Counted from the first letter of the stretch, positions 7,497 through 14,984 are shown. The stretch: DNA of 29,315 nt from REDI01 sp038123735 (GCA_038123735.1 JAYPAP010000036.1:1-29315); one strand, 5' to 3'. Numbers and translations are program-made. The notes: a model not told the origin generated them from the sequence alone.

Positions 7497-8245
7497 TGCC
7501 AGAACGCGCGATGTTGGAAGTGGTGAGTGGCCCGGTCTCCGGATCATCTTTTGCGCTCGACCCGGCGCGGACGACGTCCATTGGTCGGAAACGAGGGGAT
7601 ATCCTCATTGAGGATCCGCTGATTTCTGGCAAGCACTGCACGATTCGATTCGCAGATAATGGCTGGTGGGTCGCAGACCTAGGAAGTACGAACGGCACCT
7701 TTGTGGATGGTAAGCAGGTGCGTAAATCCCAGCTTCATCCTGGGACACAGCTGACCATTGGAAATTGCAAGATCGTATTTTCACTCTCCGAGGATGGCCA
7801 ACATGAACTTGCCGGCGTGGAGCAGGAAGAGTCGGCGCGACTGGAGATCTCCTGGCTACTCGATGAGGAGTTGGTCGAAATGCATGGCACAAGCGACCGA
7901 ACGCGCCCCGCGGAGGATGTCATTGGTCAGGACCTCCGATTGCCCCCAGGCTTGAGTGCCGTAGTAGAGATTGTGGCGGGAGAGGATGCTGGCAAAGTGT
8001 TTCGATTTACTCGGGGTAACGTCACGATGGGGCGAAAACAGGGGGAGATCCCGCTCTCCGATGTCGAGGTTAGTCGTCGCCATGCGGTTATCGAGATATT
8101 CGGCCGCGACATGATATTTTTGCGCGACTTGGGCAGCACCAATGGCACGTACCACAACGGCCGAAAAGTCAGCGTGAGTCGACTTCAGTCGGGGGACACG
8201 GTGGGATGCGGAAAGACCGTAATGAAAATCCAGGTGTCTCGCTAA
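7496..8245 (+). CDS. Protein with two FHA domains
   Basis: The 249-residue protein holds two forkhead-associated domains, which bind phosphothreonine peptides. In the first (about 5-95) the conserved set is G30-R31, S44 and H47 (ISGKH), and GSTNGT ending at T68. In the second (about 155-248) it is G179-R180, S193 and H196 (VSRRH), and GSTNGT ending at T218. All phosphopeptide-contact positions are kept in both. They are joined by an acidic linker of about 60 residues. There is no signal peptide or membrane segment. The ATG overlaps the mvaB stop (TGATG), so it is probably translated from the same mRNA. Its partner kinase is not in the window. The stop codon overlaps that of the convergent dnaJ-like gene. 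Confidence 0.9.
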   Translation: MPERAMLEVVSGPVSGSSFALDPARTTSIGRKRGDILIEDPLISGKHCTIRFADNGWWVADLGSTNGTFVDGKQVRKSQLHPGTQLTIGNCKIVFSLSEDGQHELAGVEQEESARLEISWLLDEELVEMHGTSDRTRPAEDVIGQDLRLPPGLSAVVEIVAGEDAGKVFRFTRGNVTMGRKQGEIPLSDVEVSRRHAVIEIFGRDMIFLRDLGSTNGTYHNGRKVSVSRLQSGDTVGCGKTVMKIQVSR

Positions 8246-9108
8246 AGGCTTAGCTTCGTCCTTGGGTTTTGGGTGTATCCCTTCTCAAGTTCATCGATGG
8301 CCGACTGCATTTCGTGGGTCACTTCGTCAGGCGGCGTCGGTCTTAGCACTAGATATAGGTCACCAGCATCTTTGGTCTGGACTCCACGCCCCTTAATTCG
8401 AAGCTTCATCCCTGACTGAACACCTGGCGGTACCTTTACAGACACCTTTCCCGTGGGGGTGGGAATGTCGATCGTTGTGCCGCGAATGGCCTCGCCGACG
8501 GTGAGTGGGACGTCCATGATGAGATCCTTGTCGTCTCGCTTTAAAAGTGCATGATCACCAATGTTCAAGGTGACATTCAGGTTGCCGGCTGGGCCTCCTC
8601 CTGGCGCTGGGCCTCCCATGCCGCGCACGCGCAGAACCTGGCCGTCAGTGACACCTGCCGGAATTTTTAGTTGGATGCTGGACTTCCCGTCGGTGACGCG
8701 AGGGAGCTGCACGCGTATCTCGCCGCCGGTGAAAGCGATTAGGGGAGGAATGACGACGGAGGTTTTGACGTCTCTTCCAGTCGAACGGCGCGGCTGTCTT
8801 CCTCCCTGAAAGCCAAACATGGATGACAGCATGTCTTCTACATCGAAGCCGTGCGAACCAGTTGTCCGAGAAGAGCCTGGTCTTCCGCTGAAGGGTGAGG
8901 AACCAACGCGACCCCATCGGTCGAACTGACGCTTTTTCTCCGGGTCTTTCAGGATGGCAAAGGCATCATTCACCTGCTTGAACCGCTCCGCCGCTGCAGG
9001 GTCTGGATTGCGGTCTGGATGTAGCTGTTTAGCTAGTTTTTTATACGCCTTTTTGATGGTATCCATGTCGGCAGAACGACTGATACCCAGAACACGATAC
9101 GGATCCAT
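8242..9108 (-). CDS. DnaJ-like co-chaperone of the CbpA type (no zinc finger)
   Basis: The 288-residue protein has an N-terminal J domain (about 3-66) with the HPD motif at 30-32 that stimulates the DnaK ATPase, a Gly/Ser/Phe-rich linker (about 68-105), and the two C-terminal beta-sandwich domains that bind substrate (RDVKTSVVIPPLIAFTGGE to the end, with KIPAGVTDGQVLRVRGMGG and KVPPGVQSGMKLRIKGRG). The CxxCxGxG zinc region of true DnaJ is absent, so this is a type II protein like CbpA. A GAGGA ribosome site precedes the ATG. It lies downstream of the rqcH-like gene on the minus strand, with an 81-nt spacer that contains a hairpin, so the two may share a transcript as a proteostasis pair. Confidence 0.9.
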   Translation of the reverse strand: MDPYRVLGISRSADMDTIKKAYKKLAKQLHPDRNPDPAAAERFKQVNDAFAILKDPEKKRQFDRWGRVGSSPFSGRPGSSRTTGSHGFDVEDMLSSMFGFQGGRQPRRSTGRDVKTSVVIPPLIAFTGGEIRVQLPRVTDGKSSIQLKIPAGVTDGQVLRVRGMGGPAPGGGPAGNLNVTLNIGDHALLKRDDKDLIMDVPLTVGEAIRGTTIDIPTPTGKVSVKVPPGVQSGMKLRIKGRGVQTKDAGDLYLVLRPTPPDEVTHEMQSAIDELEKGYTQNPRTKLSL

Positions 9109-9161
9109 AGGAGTCCTCGTTGTCGTTGCCTGGCTAAGCGGTTTGGAAGGTAGTCACCATC

Positions 9162-9188
9162 ATTCGCCGAGCAAGAACATCGGCGAAT
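9162..9188 (-). repeat. Inverted repeat (hairpin) between the rqcH-like and dnaJ-like genes
   Basis: ATTCGCCGA (9162-9170) and TCGGCGAAT (9180-9188) are perfect 9-bp arms around a 9-nt loop, immediately after the rqcH stop codon. On the minus strand no U tract follows, so an mRNA stability or processing element is more likely than a classical terminator. Confidence 0.65.
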
Positions 9189-9189
9189 A

Positions 9190-10599
9190 TCATTGACGAA
9201 TGGCTTGGTCTAATGCCGATATATCGAGGCTATCAACGTCCATTCGCCGCCACCCGACCATGTCAGTTGCTTGCCGGGTGATGTGTAGCACGCGTTCTTC
9301 GGCGAGTTGTACACGGCCGTCAGCTGCGCCCTTTATCGAACGAACGTTCCGCGCTTGGGTGTACTGCACATCGACAGAATCTCCCTCGGAGACTTTGGCA
9401 TGAACCAGGACAATTTGAGCGGCTGCTAATAGGTTTTCGAGAGATGGCGTCTTGCCACGAGCGACCGGAAGAAGCACGTGTGCACCGGGACGACCTCGGA
9501 TGTGGAGCCAGATGTCGTCGCCACGCGCTACTTGAAAGGTGAGCCTACGATTCCCAGCGGCATTCTTACCCGCGTATACCAACTGACCCTTGGGCCCAAT
9601 CCACGTAAACCACGGTTGGTTAGGCGTGTTTGAATGTCGTCTCGTAGTTTGGTTGGGGAGCAGAGACTGTAGTTGCTTCAGCTCTCGTTCATCAGCATCC
9701 GCGACGGCAAGTTTCGCGCTGATTAGTGTTTGAAGGCGCTGTTCAGTCTGTTCCAAGTGCTCGAGAACCCGGTCTGCCATGCGCTCGAGTCGCCGCGAAC
9801 GCTCGTAAAGGCGCGCCAAGTTTTTCCCTGGAGACAACTTAGGGTCGAGTTGAATGCTATGGGTGCATTCAGGGTTGATGAGGTCAGGGGCATCGACGAG
9901 CACCAACCCTCGGTCCACTCGGTGGAGCACTGCGGCTAGTGCATCTGCTCGTTGACGGGTGATATCTGCTTGTTCGGCCTTTTTGAGATCTCGATTCAGC
10001 GCTTCGATCAACCGGGTTTCACGTTTGATACGCGAGGCCAAGCGACGTGCGACCATTCGCCTCAAATTCTCCGTTCGCTCTCGACGCTCCCGGGCTGAGA
10101 ACCAGAGATGCGCAGCTTCGCTCCAGGTTTGCCCACTCTCAGGTTCGAATCTCACCGGAGGCTCAGTCCATCCATCGGGTAAGGGTTTCGGCGCGGGTAG
10201 TTCCTCTGGTGCTGGCCCGTCGTAAGCAGCCATCACGGAACGATCCCGCAGGATCCAAAGGCCGCCCTCATTTCTCATGAGGCGGAGGTGAAGGGCGGAC
10301 GTCGGGAATTTTAGGGTGAGAATCCGGTCTCTGGGGTGCAATTGGACGGCTTGGAGTGGCCCGTGAAGATGAGTCCGACACGCACCTTGGAAGCTGTAGG
10401 GATTGGACGGATTCTTGGGGCGCCGGGGGATGAGGTGAACCCGAGCGTAGTTACCCCTCGGAACCAAGAGAAGCAGAAAACGTCCCAGTCCGATAATGAC
10501 GCGATCTCGACTTGGCTGCCATGCACCGGAGACCGACGCCCCAAGGAGGCCCTCCATCTCGTTGGCGATATGCTGCAGTTCTGAGCGGTTCATTCCCAC
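9190..10599 (-). CDS. NFACT family protein, RqcH-like ribosome quality control factor
   Basis: RqcH/NFACT proteins bind stalled 50S subunits with peptidyl-tRNA and add C-terminal alanine tails that mark nascent chains for degradation. This 469-residue protein has an NFACT-N domain (about 4-165) with the Asp-Arg pair needed for tailing (D91-R92 in HPRDRILTLKF), the motif LDPKLSPGKNLARLYERS (251-268), a helical coiled-coil middle (about 165-320) and an NFACT-R domain (about 328-445) with DDIWLHIRGRPGAHVLLP and YTQARNVRSIKGAADGRVQL. It is shorter than Bacillus RqcH (about 570), mainly in the region between NFACT-N and the coiled coil. The start is either GTG 10599 (GGGAG upstream) or ATG 10593. 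It is followed by the dnaJ-like gene, which fits a proteostasis role. Alanine tailing is inferred, not shown. Confidence 0.88.
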   Translation of the reverse strand: MGMNRSELQHIANEMEGLLGASVSGAWQPSRDRVIIGLGRFLLLLVPRGNYARVHLIPRRPKNPSNPYSFQGACRTHLHGPLQAVQLHPRDRILTLKFPTSALHLRLMRNEGGLWILRDRSVMAAYDGPAPEELPAPKPLPDGWTEPPVRFEPESGQTWSEAAHLWFSARERRERTENLRRMVARRLASRIKRETRLIEALNRDLKKAEQADITRQRADALAAVLHRVDRGLVLVDAPDLINPECTHSIQLDPKLSPGKNLARLYERSRRLERMADRVLEHLEQTEQRLQTLISAKLAVADADERELKQLQSLLPNQTTRRHSNTPNQPWFTWIGPKGQLVYAGKNAAGNRRLTFQVARGDDIWLHIRGRPGAHVLLPVARGKTPSLENLLAAAQIVLVHAKVSEGDSVDVQYTQARNVRSIKGAADGRVQLAEERVLHITRQATDMVGWRRMDVDSLDISALDQAIRQ

Positions 10600-10757
10600 G
10601 ACTGGCGCGCTCCCGGGTACATGGCATCTTCGATAGCCAAAGCATAAGTAGCGGTTTTTTGCTCGAAATAGTCAATGCTAGCACTTGCTGAATAGCGACA
10701 TTTAACGCAATAGACGACAAATTGTTTTGTCGGGTACCGGTATTGAGGCGGAATTGC

Positions 10758-10784
10758 TTGACATGGTCGGGCGCGCTTCATAAG
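10758..10784 (+). promoter_or_regulatory. Promoter of the tRNA-Thr-Tyr-Gly-Thr-tuf unit
   Basis: A perfect TTGACA (10758-10763) is followed by TTCATAAG (10777-10784), with CATAAG the best -10 match, and then by a very GC-rich discriminator-like stretch. A GAGC-GAAA-GCTC hairpin (10805-10816) lies in the leader before the first tRNA. The 15-nt spacer is short for sigma70, so the exact -10 is uncertain, but the position is right for the tRNA operon. The remainder of 10600-10757 shows no clear feature apart from a possible minus-strand small ORF. Confidence 0.6.
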
Positions 10785-10834
10785 GACGCGGGCGCCGCGC
10801 GTGGGAGCGAAAGCTCGTCGTGTGTTTGCGTCTT

Positions 10835-10907
10835 GCTGGCGTAGCTCAATTGGTAGAGCAGCTGATTTGTAATCAGCAGGTTGCGGGTTCAAGTCCCTTC
10901 GCCAGCT
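10835..10907 (+). tRNA. tRNA-Thr (anticodon UGU)
   Basis: Acceptor GCTGGCG (10835-10841) pairs with CGCCAGC (10900-10906), with discriminator T10907. The anticodon stem CTGAT/ATCAG frames the loop TTGTA with anticodon TGT. D arm AGCTCAATTGGTAGAGC and T loop TTCAAGT are typical. CCA is not encoded. First of four tRNAs in the same order as E. coli thrU-tyrU-glyT-thrT. Confidence 0.95.
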
Positions 10908-10937
10908 CTGCACTGTTCTCTGAATTTTTAATTTGAT

Positions 10938-11023
10938 GGGGGGATGCCCGAGCGGCCAAAGGGAGCGGGCTGTAAACCCGCCGGCATTCGCCTACACTGG
11001 TTCGAATCCAGTTCCCCCCACCA
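10938..11023 (+). tRNA. tRNA-Tyr (anticodon GUA), CCA encoded
   Basis: Acceptor GGGGGGA (10938-10944) pairs with TCCCCCC (11013-11019), followed by A and an encoded CCA at 11021-11023. The anticodon stem GCGGG/CCCGC frames CTGTAAA with anticodon GTA. A long variable arm (class II) and the T arm ACTGG-TTCGAAT-CCAGT are visible. Confidence 0.95.
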
Positions 11024-11054
11024 TTTACCAACACGTTCAGCTTGCTGAACAACT

Positions 11055-11130
11055 GCGGGAATAGCTCAGTTGGTAGAGCATCAGCCTTCCAAGCTGAGGG
11101 TCGCGGGTTCGAACCCCGTTTCCCGCTCCA
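11055..11130 (+). tRNA. tRNA-Gly (anticodon UCC), CCA encoded
   Basis: Acceptor GCGGGAA (11055-11061) pairs with TTCCCGC (11120-11126), followed by T and an encoded CCA at 11128-11130. The anticodon stem TCAGC/GCTGA frames the loop CTTCCAA with anticodon TCC. Confidence 0.95.
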
Positions 11131-11133
11131 ATC

Positions 11134-11205
11134 GCCCATGTAGCTCAGAGGTAGAGCACCTCCTTGGTAAGGAGGAGGCCACGGGTTCAATTCCCGTCAT
11201 GGGCT
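11134..11205 (+). tRNA. tRNA-Thr (anticodon GGU)
   Basis: Acceptor GCCCATG (11134-11140) pairs with CATGGGC (11198-11204), with discriminator T11205. The anticodon stem CCTCC/GGAGG frames TTGGTAA with anticodon GGT. CCA is not encoded. It starts 3 nt after the encoded CCA of tRNA-Gly and lies 67 nt before tuf, so tuf is probably on the same primary transcript. Confidence 0.95.
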
Positions 11206-11272
11206 CTCACTCACCCTAAACCCTGCTTGCAGATACCAGGCAAATTCCTACCTGCCACACTAGGAGACTTCC

Positions 11273-12463
11273 ATGGCTAAGGAAAAGTTCGAGCGCACCA
11301 AGCCTCACGTCAATATTGGCACTATCGGTCACGTTGACCACGGCAAAACTACGCTTACTGCGGCCATCACCAAGGTCCTCGCCGAGAAAAATGGTAGCCA
11401 GTTCATGGACTACAACGACATCGACAAGGCACCGGAAGAGAAGGCCCGCGGTATCACCATCAACACTTCGCACGTCGAGTACGAGACGGACAACCGTCAC
11501 TACGCTCACGTCGACTGCCCCGGTCACGCTGACTACATCAAGAACATGATCACTGGTGCAGCCCAGATGGACGGAGCGATCCTGGTCGTTTCCGCTTCCG
11601 ACGGTCCTATGCCACAAACCCGTGAGCACGTTCTTCTCGCTCGTCAGGTCCAAGTCCCCTACATCGTAGTGTTCTTGAACAAGTGCGACCAACTTGACGA
11701 CGAAGAGCTTCTTGAGCTCGTCGAGATGGAAGTTCGCGAGCTCCTCGATGCATACGAGTTCCCTGGCGACGATGTACCCGTCATCCGCGGTTCAGCTCTC
11801 AAGGCCCTCGAAGGCGACAAGAGCGAGATCGGGGAAGCAGCCATCCTTGAGCTCATGGCAGCAGTCGACGAGGCCATTCCTGAGCCCGAGCGCGCAATCG
11901 ACCAGCCATTCTTGATGCCGGTTGAGGACGTCTTCACCATCCAGGGCCGCGGTACTGTTGCTACCGGTCGCGTTGAGCGTGGAATCGTCAAGGTCGGCGA
12001 CAGCGTTGATGTCGTCGGTATCCGCGACACCCAAAGCACCACCGTGACCGGTGTGGAAATGTTCCGCAAGCTGCTCGACGAAGGTCGTGCTGGTGAGAAC
12101 ATTGGCGCTCTTCTTCGCGGTATCAAGCGTGAGGACATCGTCCGCGGCCAGGTTCTCGTGAAGCCAGGCAGCATCAAGCCACACACCAAGTTCACCGCTG
12201 AGGTCTACATCCTCAAGAAGGAAGAAGGTGGTCGTCACAAGCCATTCTTCGCTGGGTACCGTCCTCAGTTCTACTTCCGTACCACGGACGTGACTGGTTC
12301 CATTACCCTCCCAGACGGCGTCGAGATGGTCATGCCTGGCGACAACATCGCCATGACCGTCGAGCTCATCACTCCGGTTGCTATGGAAGCACAGCTTCGG
12401 TTCGCAATCCGCGAGGGTGGCCGCACCGTGGGCGCGGGTGTCGTTGCGAACGTGATCGAGTAA
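11273..12463 (+). CDS. tuf: Elongation factor Tu
   Basis: EF-Tu delivers aminoacyl-tRNA to the ribosomal A site using GTP. The 396-residue protein is full length: P loop GHVDHGKT (19-26), switch I with ARGITIN, DCPGH, the NKCD guanine motif, domain 2 with GRGTVATGRVERG and domain 3 ending REGGRTVGAGVVANVIE. The start follows AGGAGA. It lies directly after four tRNAs, as E. coli tufB does, and is followed by a GC-rich hairpin. This is the only tuf in the window; the usual second position after rpsG/fusA is empty. Confidence 0.99.
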   Translation: MAKEKFERTKPHVNIGTIGHVDHGKTTLTAAITKVLAEKNGSQFMDYNDIDKAPEEKARGITINTSHVEYETDNRHYAHVDCPGHADYIKNMITGAAQMDGAILVVSASDGPMPQTREHVLLARQVQVPYIVVFLNKCDQLDDEELLELVEMEVRELLDAYEFPGDDVPVIRGSALKALEGDKSEIGEAAILELMAAVDEAIPEPERAIDQPFLMPVEDVFTIQGRGTVATGRVERGIVKVGDSVDVVGIRDTQSTTVTGVEMFRKLLDEGRAGENIGALLRGIKREDIVRGQVLVKPGSIKPHTKFTAEVYILKKEEGGRHKPFFAGYRPQFYFRTTDVTGSITLPDGVEMVMPGDNIAMTVELITPVAMEAQLRFAIREGGRTVGAGVVANVIE

Positions 12464-12488
12464 GTCTCGACCACTGTAGCTGCACAGA

Positions 12489-12524
12489 GGCGGGTGAGCG
12501 CAAGCTCACCCGCCCTTGCATTTT
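12489..12524 (+). terminator. Hairpin terminator or attenuator after tuf
   Basis: GGCGGGTGAGC (12489-12499) pairs perfectly with GCTCACCCGCC (12504-12514) around a GCAA tetraloop, followed by CTTGCATTTT. The stem is very strong but the U tract is broken, so it may only partly terminate and let some transcription through into secE-nusG. Confidence 0.75.
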
Positions 12525-12588
12525 GGGTGTACCTGTGCTAGGTGCGCCGGCGCGTCAAGAATGGCGCGCGCTTCCTGGATAGTCCGTC

Positions 12589-13017
12589 ATGCGCTACCTC
12601 CCTTGGGTCATCCTCACCAACGTTGCTTCCGCTTTGCTCGCGGTCGTGGTCATCAATTCCGCGATCGGCTCTGCGATTGCGACCTTTGGTGCCGATTACG
12701 GGGTGACCAATTTTGCGATTATGAACACCCCGGTAACTCTTGGCATGGTGGTGGCGTTGATTGGGGGAGCGGCCGTTTTCGGATACATGACCCGCGTGGA
12801 GCGGGTAATGACTTTCACGCATGAAGTGATCGGCGAACTCGCCCGTGTCACTTGGCCCACGCGGGATGAGGTGGTGAAGGCGTCGGTCACTGTGGTTGGA
12901 ACCACTGCCTTCACCGCTGCGCTGTTAGCGGGCTTCGATTACTTGTGGAAAAACGTGGCTGACTACGTGTTTTTCAATCCCACGGTGTCTCGGTACATCG
13001 TGAACCTTTTGTCTTAG
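12589..13017 (+). CDS. secE: Preprotein translocase subunit SecE
   Basis: SecE is the essential clamp of the SecYEG channel. The 142-residue protein has three predicted membrane segments (about 5-33, 48-66 and 99-121), like the three-span form of enterobacteria. The amphipathic family signature EVIGELARVTWPTRDEV (79-95) lies just before the last span. The ribosome site before the ATG is weak. It sits between tuf and nusG; neither rpmG nor tRNA-Trp, which often accompany it, is present. Confidence 0.95.
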   Translation: MRYLPWVILTNVASALLAVVVINSAIGSAIATFGADYGVTNFAIMNTPVTLGMVVALIGGAAVFGYMTRVERVMTFTHEVIGELARVTWPTRDEVVKASVTVVGTTAFTAALLAGFDYLWKNVADYVFFNPTVSRYIVNLLS

Positions 13018-13074
13018 TGCGGCTGTCAGGCGAACACGCACTCACTCTCACCTGAACGATTCGAGGAACTTCCA

Positions 13075-13605
13075 ATGGCTATGCGCTGGTACGCAGTCAA
13101 CACGCTGTCGGGCTCAGAAGAACGAGCTCGCCAGGCCCTCGAGCAGCGGGTCAAGATGTATGGATACGAGGATCGGGTGAACAACATCCTCGTTCCTAGC
13201 GAGACGGTCATTGATCCAAAGACCAAGCGCAAGATTACCCGTCGTTTCTACCCCGGGTACATGTTGGTACAAATGGAACTGGACAATGAAACGTGGCACC
13301 TGGTAAGCGATACGCCGAAAATCATCGGCTTCGTCGGCGGGGGGCGTAACCCTCCCCCAGTGCCCGACGCCGAGGTCCGAAAGATCACTCGCCTTCTCGA
13401 CGACGAAGAGGATGATGCGCCGAAGCCGGTGCTGGACTTCGAACTCGGCGAGGAAGTGCGCCTGACCGAGGGTCCCTATGCTTCCATGCGAGGCGTGGTG
13501 GACGAAATCAACTCGTCCCGCGGCAAACTACGGGTAACAATTACTATTTTCGGACGTCCAGTTTCGACAGAGTTGGGTTTCCACCAGGTCGAGAAGCTGA
13601 GCTAA
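13075..13605 (+). CDS. nusG: Transcription termination/antitermination factor NusG
   Basis: The 176-residue protein has the NGN domain (RWYAVNTLSGSEERARQALEQRV, then RKITRRFYPGYMLVQM and FVGGG) that binds the RNA polymerase clamp, an acidic linker (DDEEDDAP) and a C-terminal KOW domain (GEEVRLTEGPYASMRGVVDEI) that contacts Rho or S10. GAGGAACTTCCA precedes the ATG. It follows secE by 57 nt, the normal bacterial arrangement. Confidence 0.98.
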   Translation: MAMRWYAVNTLSGSEERARQALEQRVKMYGYEDRVNNILVPSETVIDPKTKRKITRRFYPGYMLVQMELDNETWHLVSDTPKIIGFVGGGRNPPPVPDAEVRKITRLLDDEEDDAPKPVLDFELGEEVRLTEGPYASMRGVVDEINSSRGKLRVTITIFGRPVSTELGFHQVEKLS

Positions 13606-13664
13606 TCGCAATTTAAGCGCCGGACCTGCCGGCGGATAGACAGAGGTTCATCATGGCCAAGAAG

Positions 13665-13674
13665 NNNNNNNNNN
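13665..13674. other. Assembly gap (10 N) between nusG and rplK
   Basis: The gap follows ATGGCCAAGAAG (13653-13664), which has its own AGAGG ribosome site and repeats the first four codons of rplK at 13721. One frame after the gap reads QVERQS and stops at 13695-13697. Whether a small gene or leader peptide is hidden here, or the join duplicates the rplK start region, cannot be told. Confidence 0.9.
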
Positions 13675-13720
13675 CCCAGGTCGAACGCCAGAGCTGAGCC
13701 GCGCGCATTGGAGAATTGTC

Positions 13721-14152
13721 ATGGCCAAGAAGGTCGTCAACCAAATCAAACTCCAAATTCCCGCGGGGCAGGCGCGCCCAGCACCGCCGGTTGGTCCTGC
13801 CCTCGGTCAGGCCGGTGTGAACATCAAGCAGTTCTGCGATGAGTTCAACAATCGGACCAAGGAACAAATGAAGGAACAACTGATCATTCCAGTAGTGATC
13901 ACCGTGTACAACGACCGGTCCTTCTCCTTCGAAACCAAGACTCCCCCAACGGCAGTGCTCCTGTTTAAAGCTGCGGGTCTCAAGGGTGGATCTGGTGAGC
14001 CTAACCGAAATAAGGTTGGTAAGGTCACTATGGCTCAGGTCGAAGAGATCGCCAAGACAAAACTTCCAGACTTAAACTGCTCAAACCTGGAATCGGCAGT
14101 AAACCAGGTAATGGGCACTGCGCGCTCGTCGGGTATTACCGTCGAGGGCTGA
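13721..14152 (+). CDS. rplK: 50S ribosomal protein L11
   Basis: L11 forms the GTPase-associated stalk base with 23S rRNA and is needed for RelA activation. The 143-residue sequence is full length: KLQIPAGQARPAPPVGPALGQAGVNI, the proline-rich hinge region FETKTPPTAVLL and the C-terminal rRNA-binding domain ending GTARSSGITVEG. TTGGAGAA precedes the ATG. First gene of rplK-rplA-rplJ-rplL. Confidence 0.99.
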   Translation: MAKKVVNQIKLQIPAGQARPAPPVGPALGQAGVNIKQFCDEFNNRTKEQMKEQLIIPVVITVYNDRSFSFETKTPPTAVLLFKAAGLKGGSGEPNRNKVGKVTMAQVEEIAKTKLPDLNCSNLESAVNQVMGTARSSGITVEG

Positions 14153-14189
14153 ACCTGCGTTCGGACCCCTAGGGGGAGGGTAGCCGATG

Positions 14190-14239
14190 CCCGTTCACCC
14201 CTAACCCGAACGGGACTACGAGCTTTTGCGAGGTAGTCC
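14190..14239 (+). promoter_or_regulatory. Structured leader between rplK and rplA
   Basis: CCCGTTC (14190-14196) can pair with GAACGGG (14208-14214), and GGACTAC (14213-14219) can pair with GTAGTCC (14233-14239). The two stems share bases 14213-14214, so they compete at the junction, and the second ends one base before the AGGAG ribosome site of rplA. This is the right place for translational control of rplA, perhaps by L1 itself, but that is inference. Confidence 0.5.
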
Positions 14240-14253
14240 GAGGAGTGGAGAGC

Positions 14254-14976
14254 GTGCCGAACAACGGCAAGCGCTTCGCCGCGATGCGTCAGAAGATTGA
14301 TTCTGAAAGGCGTTATTCGTTAGAAGAGGCGTTAAAACTAGTCAAAGAGACTGCTACTGCGAAGTTCGATGAATCGGTCGACATCGCTGTGCGTCTGGGC
14401 GTAAACCCGCGTCAAGCAGACCAAATGGTCCGCGGTGCGGTAAGCTTGCCCCATGGCACAGGGAAGACCGTTCGAGTCGTGGTGTTTGCAGATGGTCCTG
14501 CTGCGAAAGCAGCTGAAGAGGCTGGCGCTGACTTCGTCGGCGGCATGGAGTTGATCCAGAAGATCCAGACTGAGGGTTGGACGGACTTCGACAAAGCCAT
14601 CGCCATTCGTTCAATGATGGCGAAGGTTGGTCGAATCGGTCGTATTCTCGGGCCCCGTGGTCTGATGCCCAACCCGAAGACAGGAACTGTCGTTGCGCCC
14701 GACTCGGTCGCAGAGGCCGTTCGTGAAGTCAAGGGTGGTAAGATCGATTTCCGCGTCGAGAAGGCCGGTATTGTTCACGCATCCGTGGGCAAGGCCAGCA
14801 TGTCAGAGGAGCATCTGCGTGACAATGTTCTCGCTCTGCTTGCGATGTTGGTACGTCTGAAGCCATCTACGGCCAAAGGCACCTACGTCAAGAGTGTGGC
14901 GCTGAGCACCACCATGGGCCCGGGCATTCGACTCGATGCAAACGATGCTGTGCGCATGTCAGCAGAGCGACGGTGA
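14254..14976 (+). CDS. rplA: 50S ribosomal protein L1
   Basis: L1 binds 23S rRNA at the E-site stalk and is the translational repressor of the L11 operon in many bacteria. Signatures are TAKFDESVDIAVRLGVNPRQADQ, LPHGTGKT, GRILGPRGLMPNPKTGTV and ISTTMGPG-like ALSTTMGPGI. GTG at 14254 (MPNNGKRF, 240 residues) was chosen because AGGAG lies 8 nt upstream; the GTG at 14245 has its Shine-Dalgarno sequence inside the codon region. The gap to rplJ is only 8 nt. Confidence 0.97.
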   Translation: MPNNGKRFAAMRQKIDSERRYSLEEALKLVKETATAKFDESVDIAVRLGVNPRQADQMVRGAVSLPHGTGKTVRVVVFADGPAAKAAEEAGADFVGGMELIQKIQTEGWTDFDKAIAIRSMMAKVGRIGRILGPRGLMPNPKTGTVVAPDSVAEAVREVKGGKIDFRVEKAGIVHASVGKASMSEEHLRDNVLALLAMLVRLKPSTAKGTYVKSVALSTTMGPGIRLDANDAVRMSAERR

Positions 14977-14984
14977 GGTGAACG

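Noticed and set aside
10873..11190. Minus-strand open frame across the tRNA cluster
   Set aside because: It is the antisense reading of four well-formed tRNA genes and gives the familiar spurious peptide pattern of tRNA complements.
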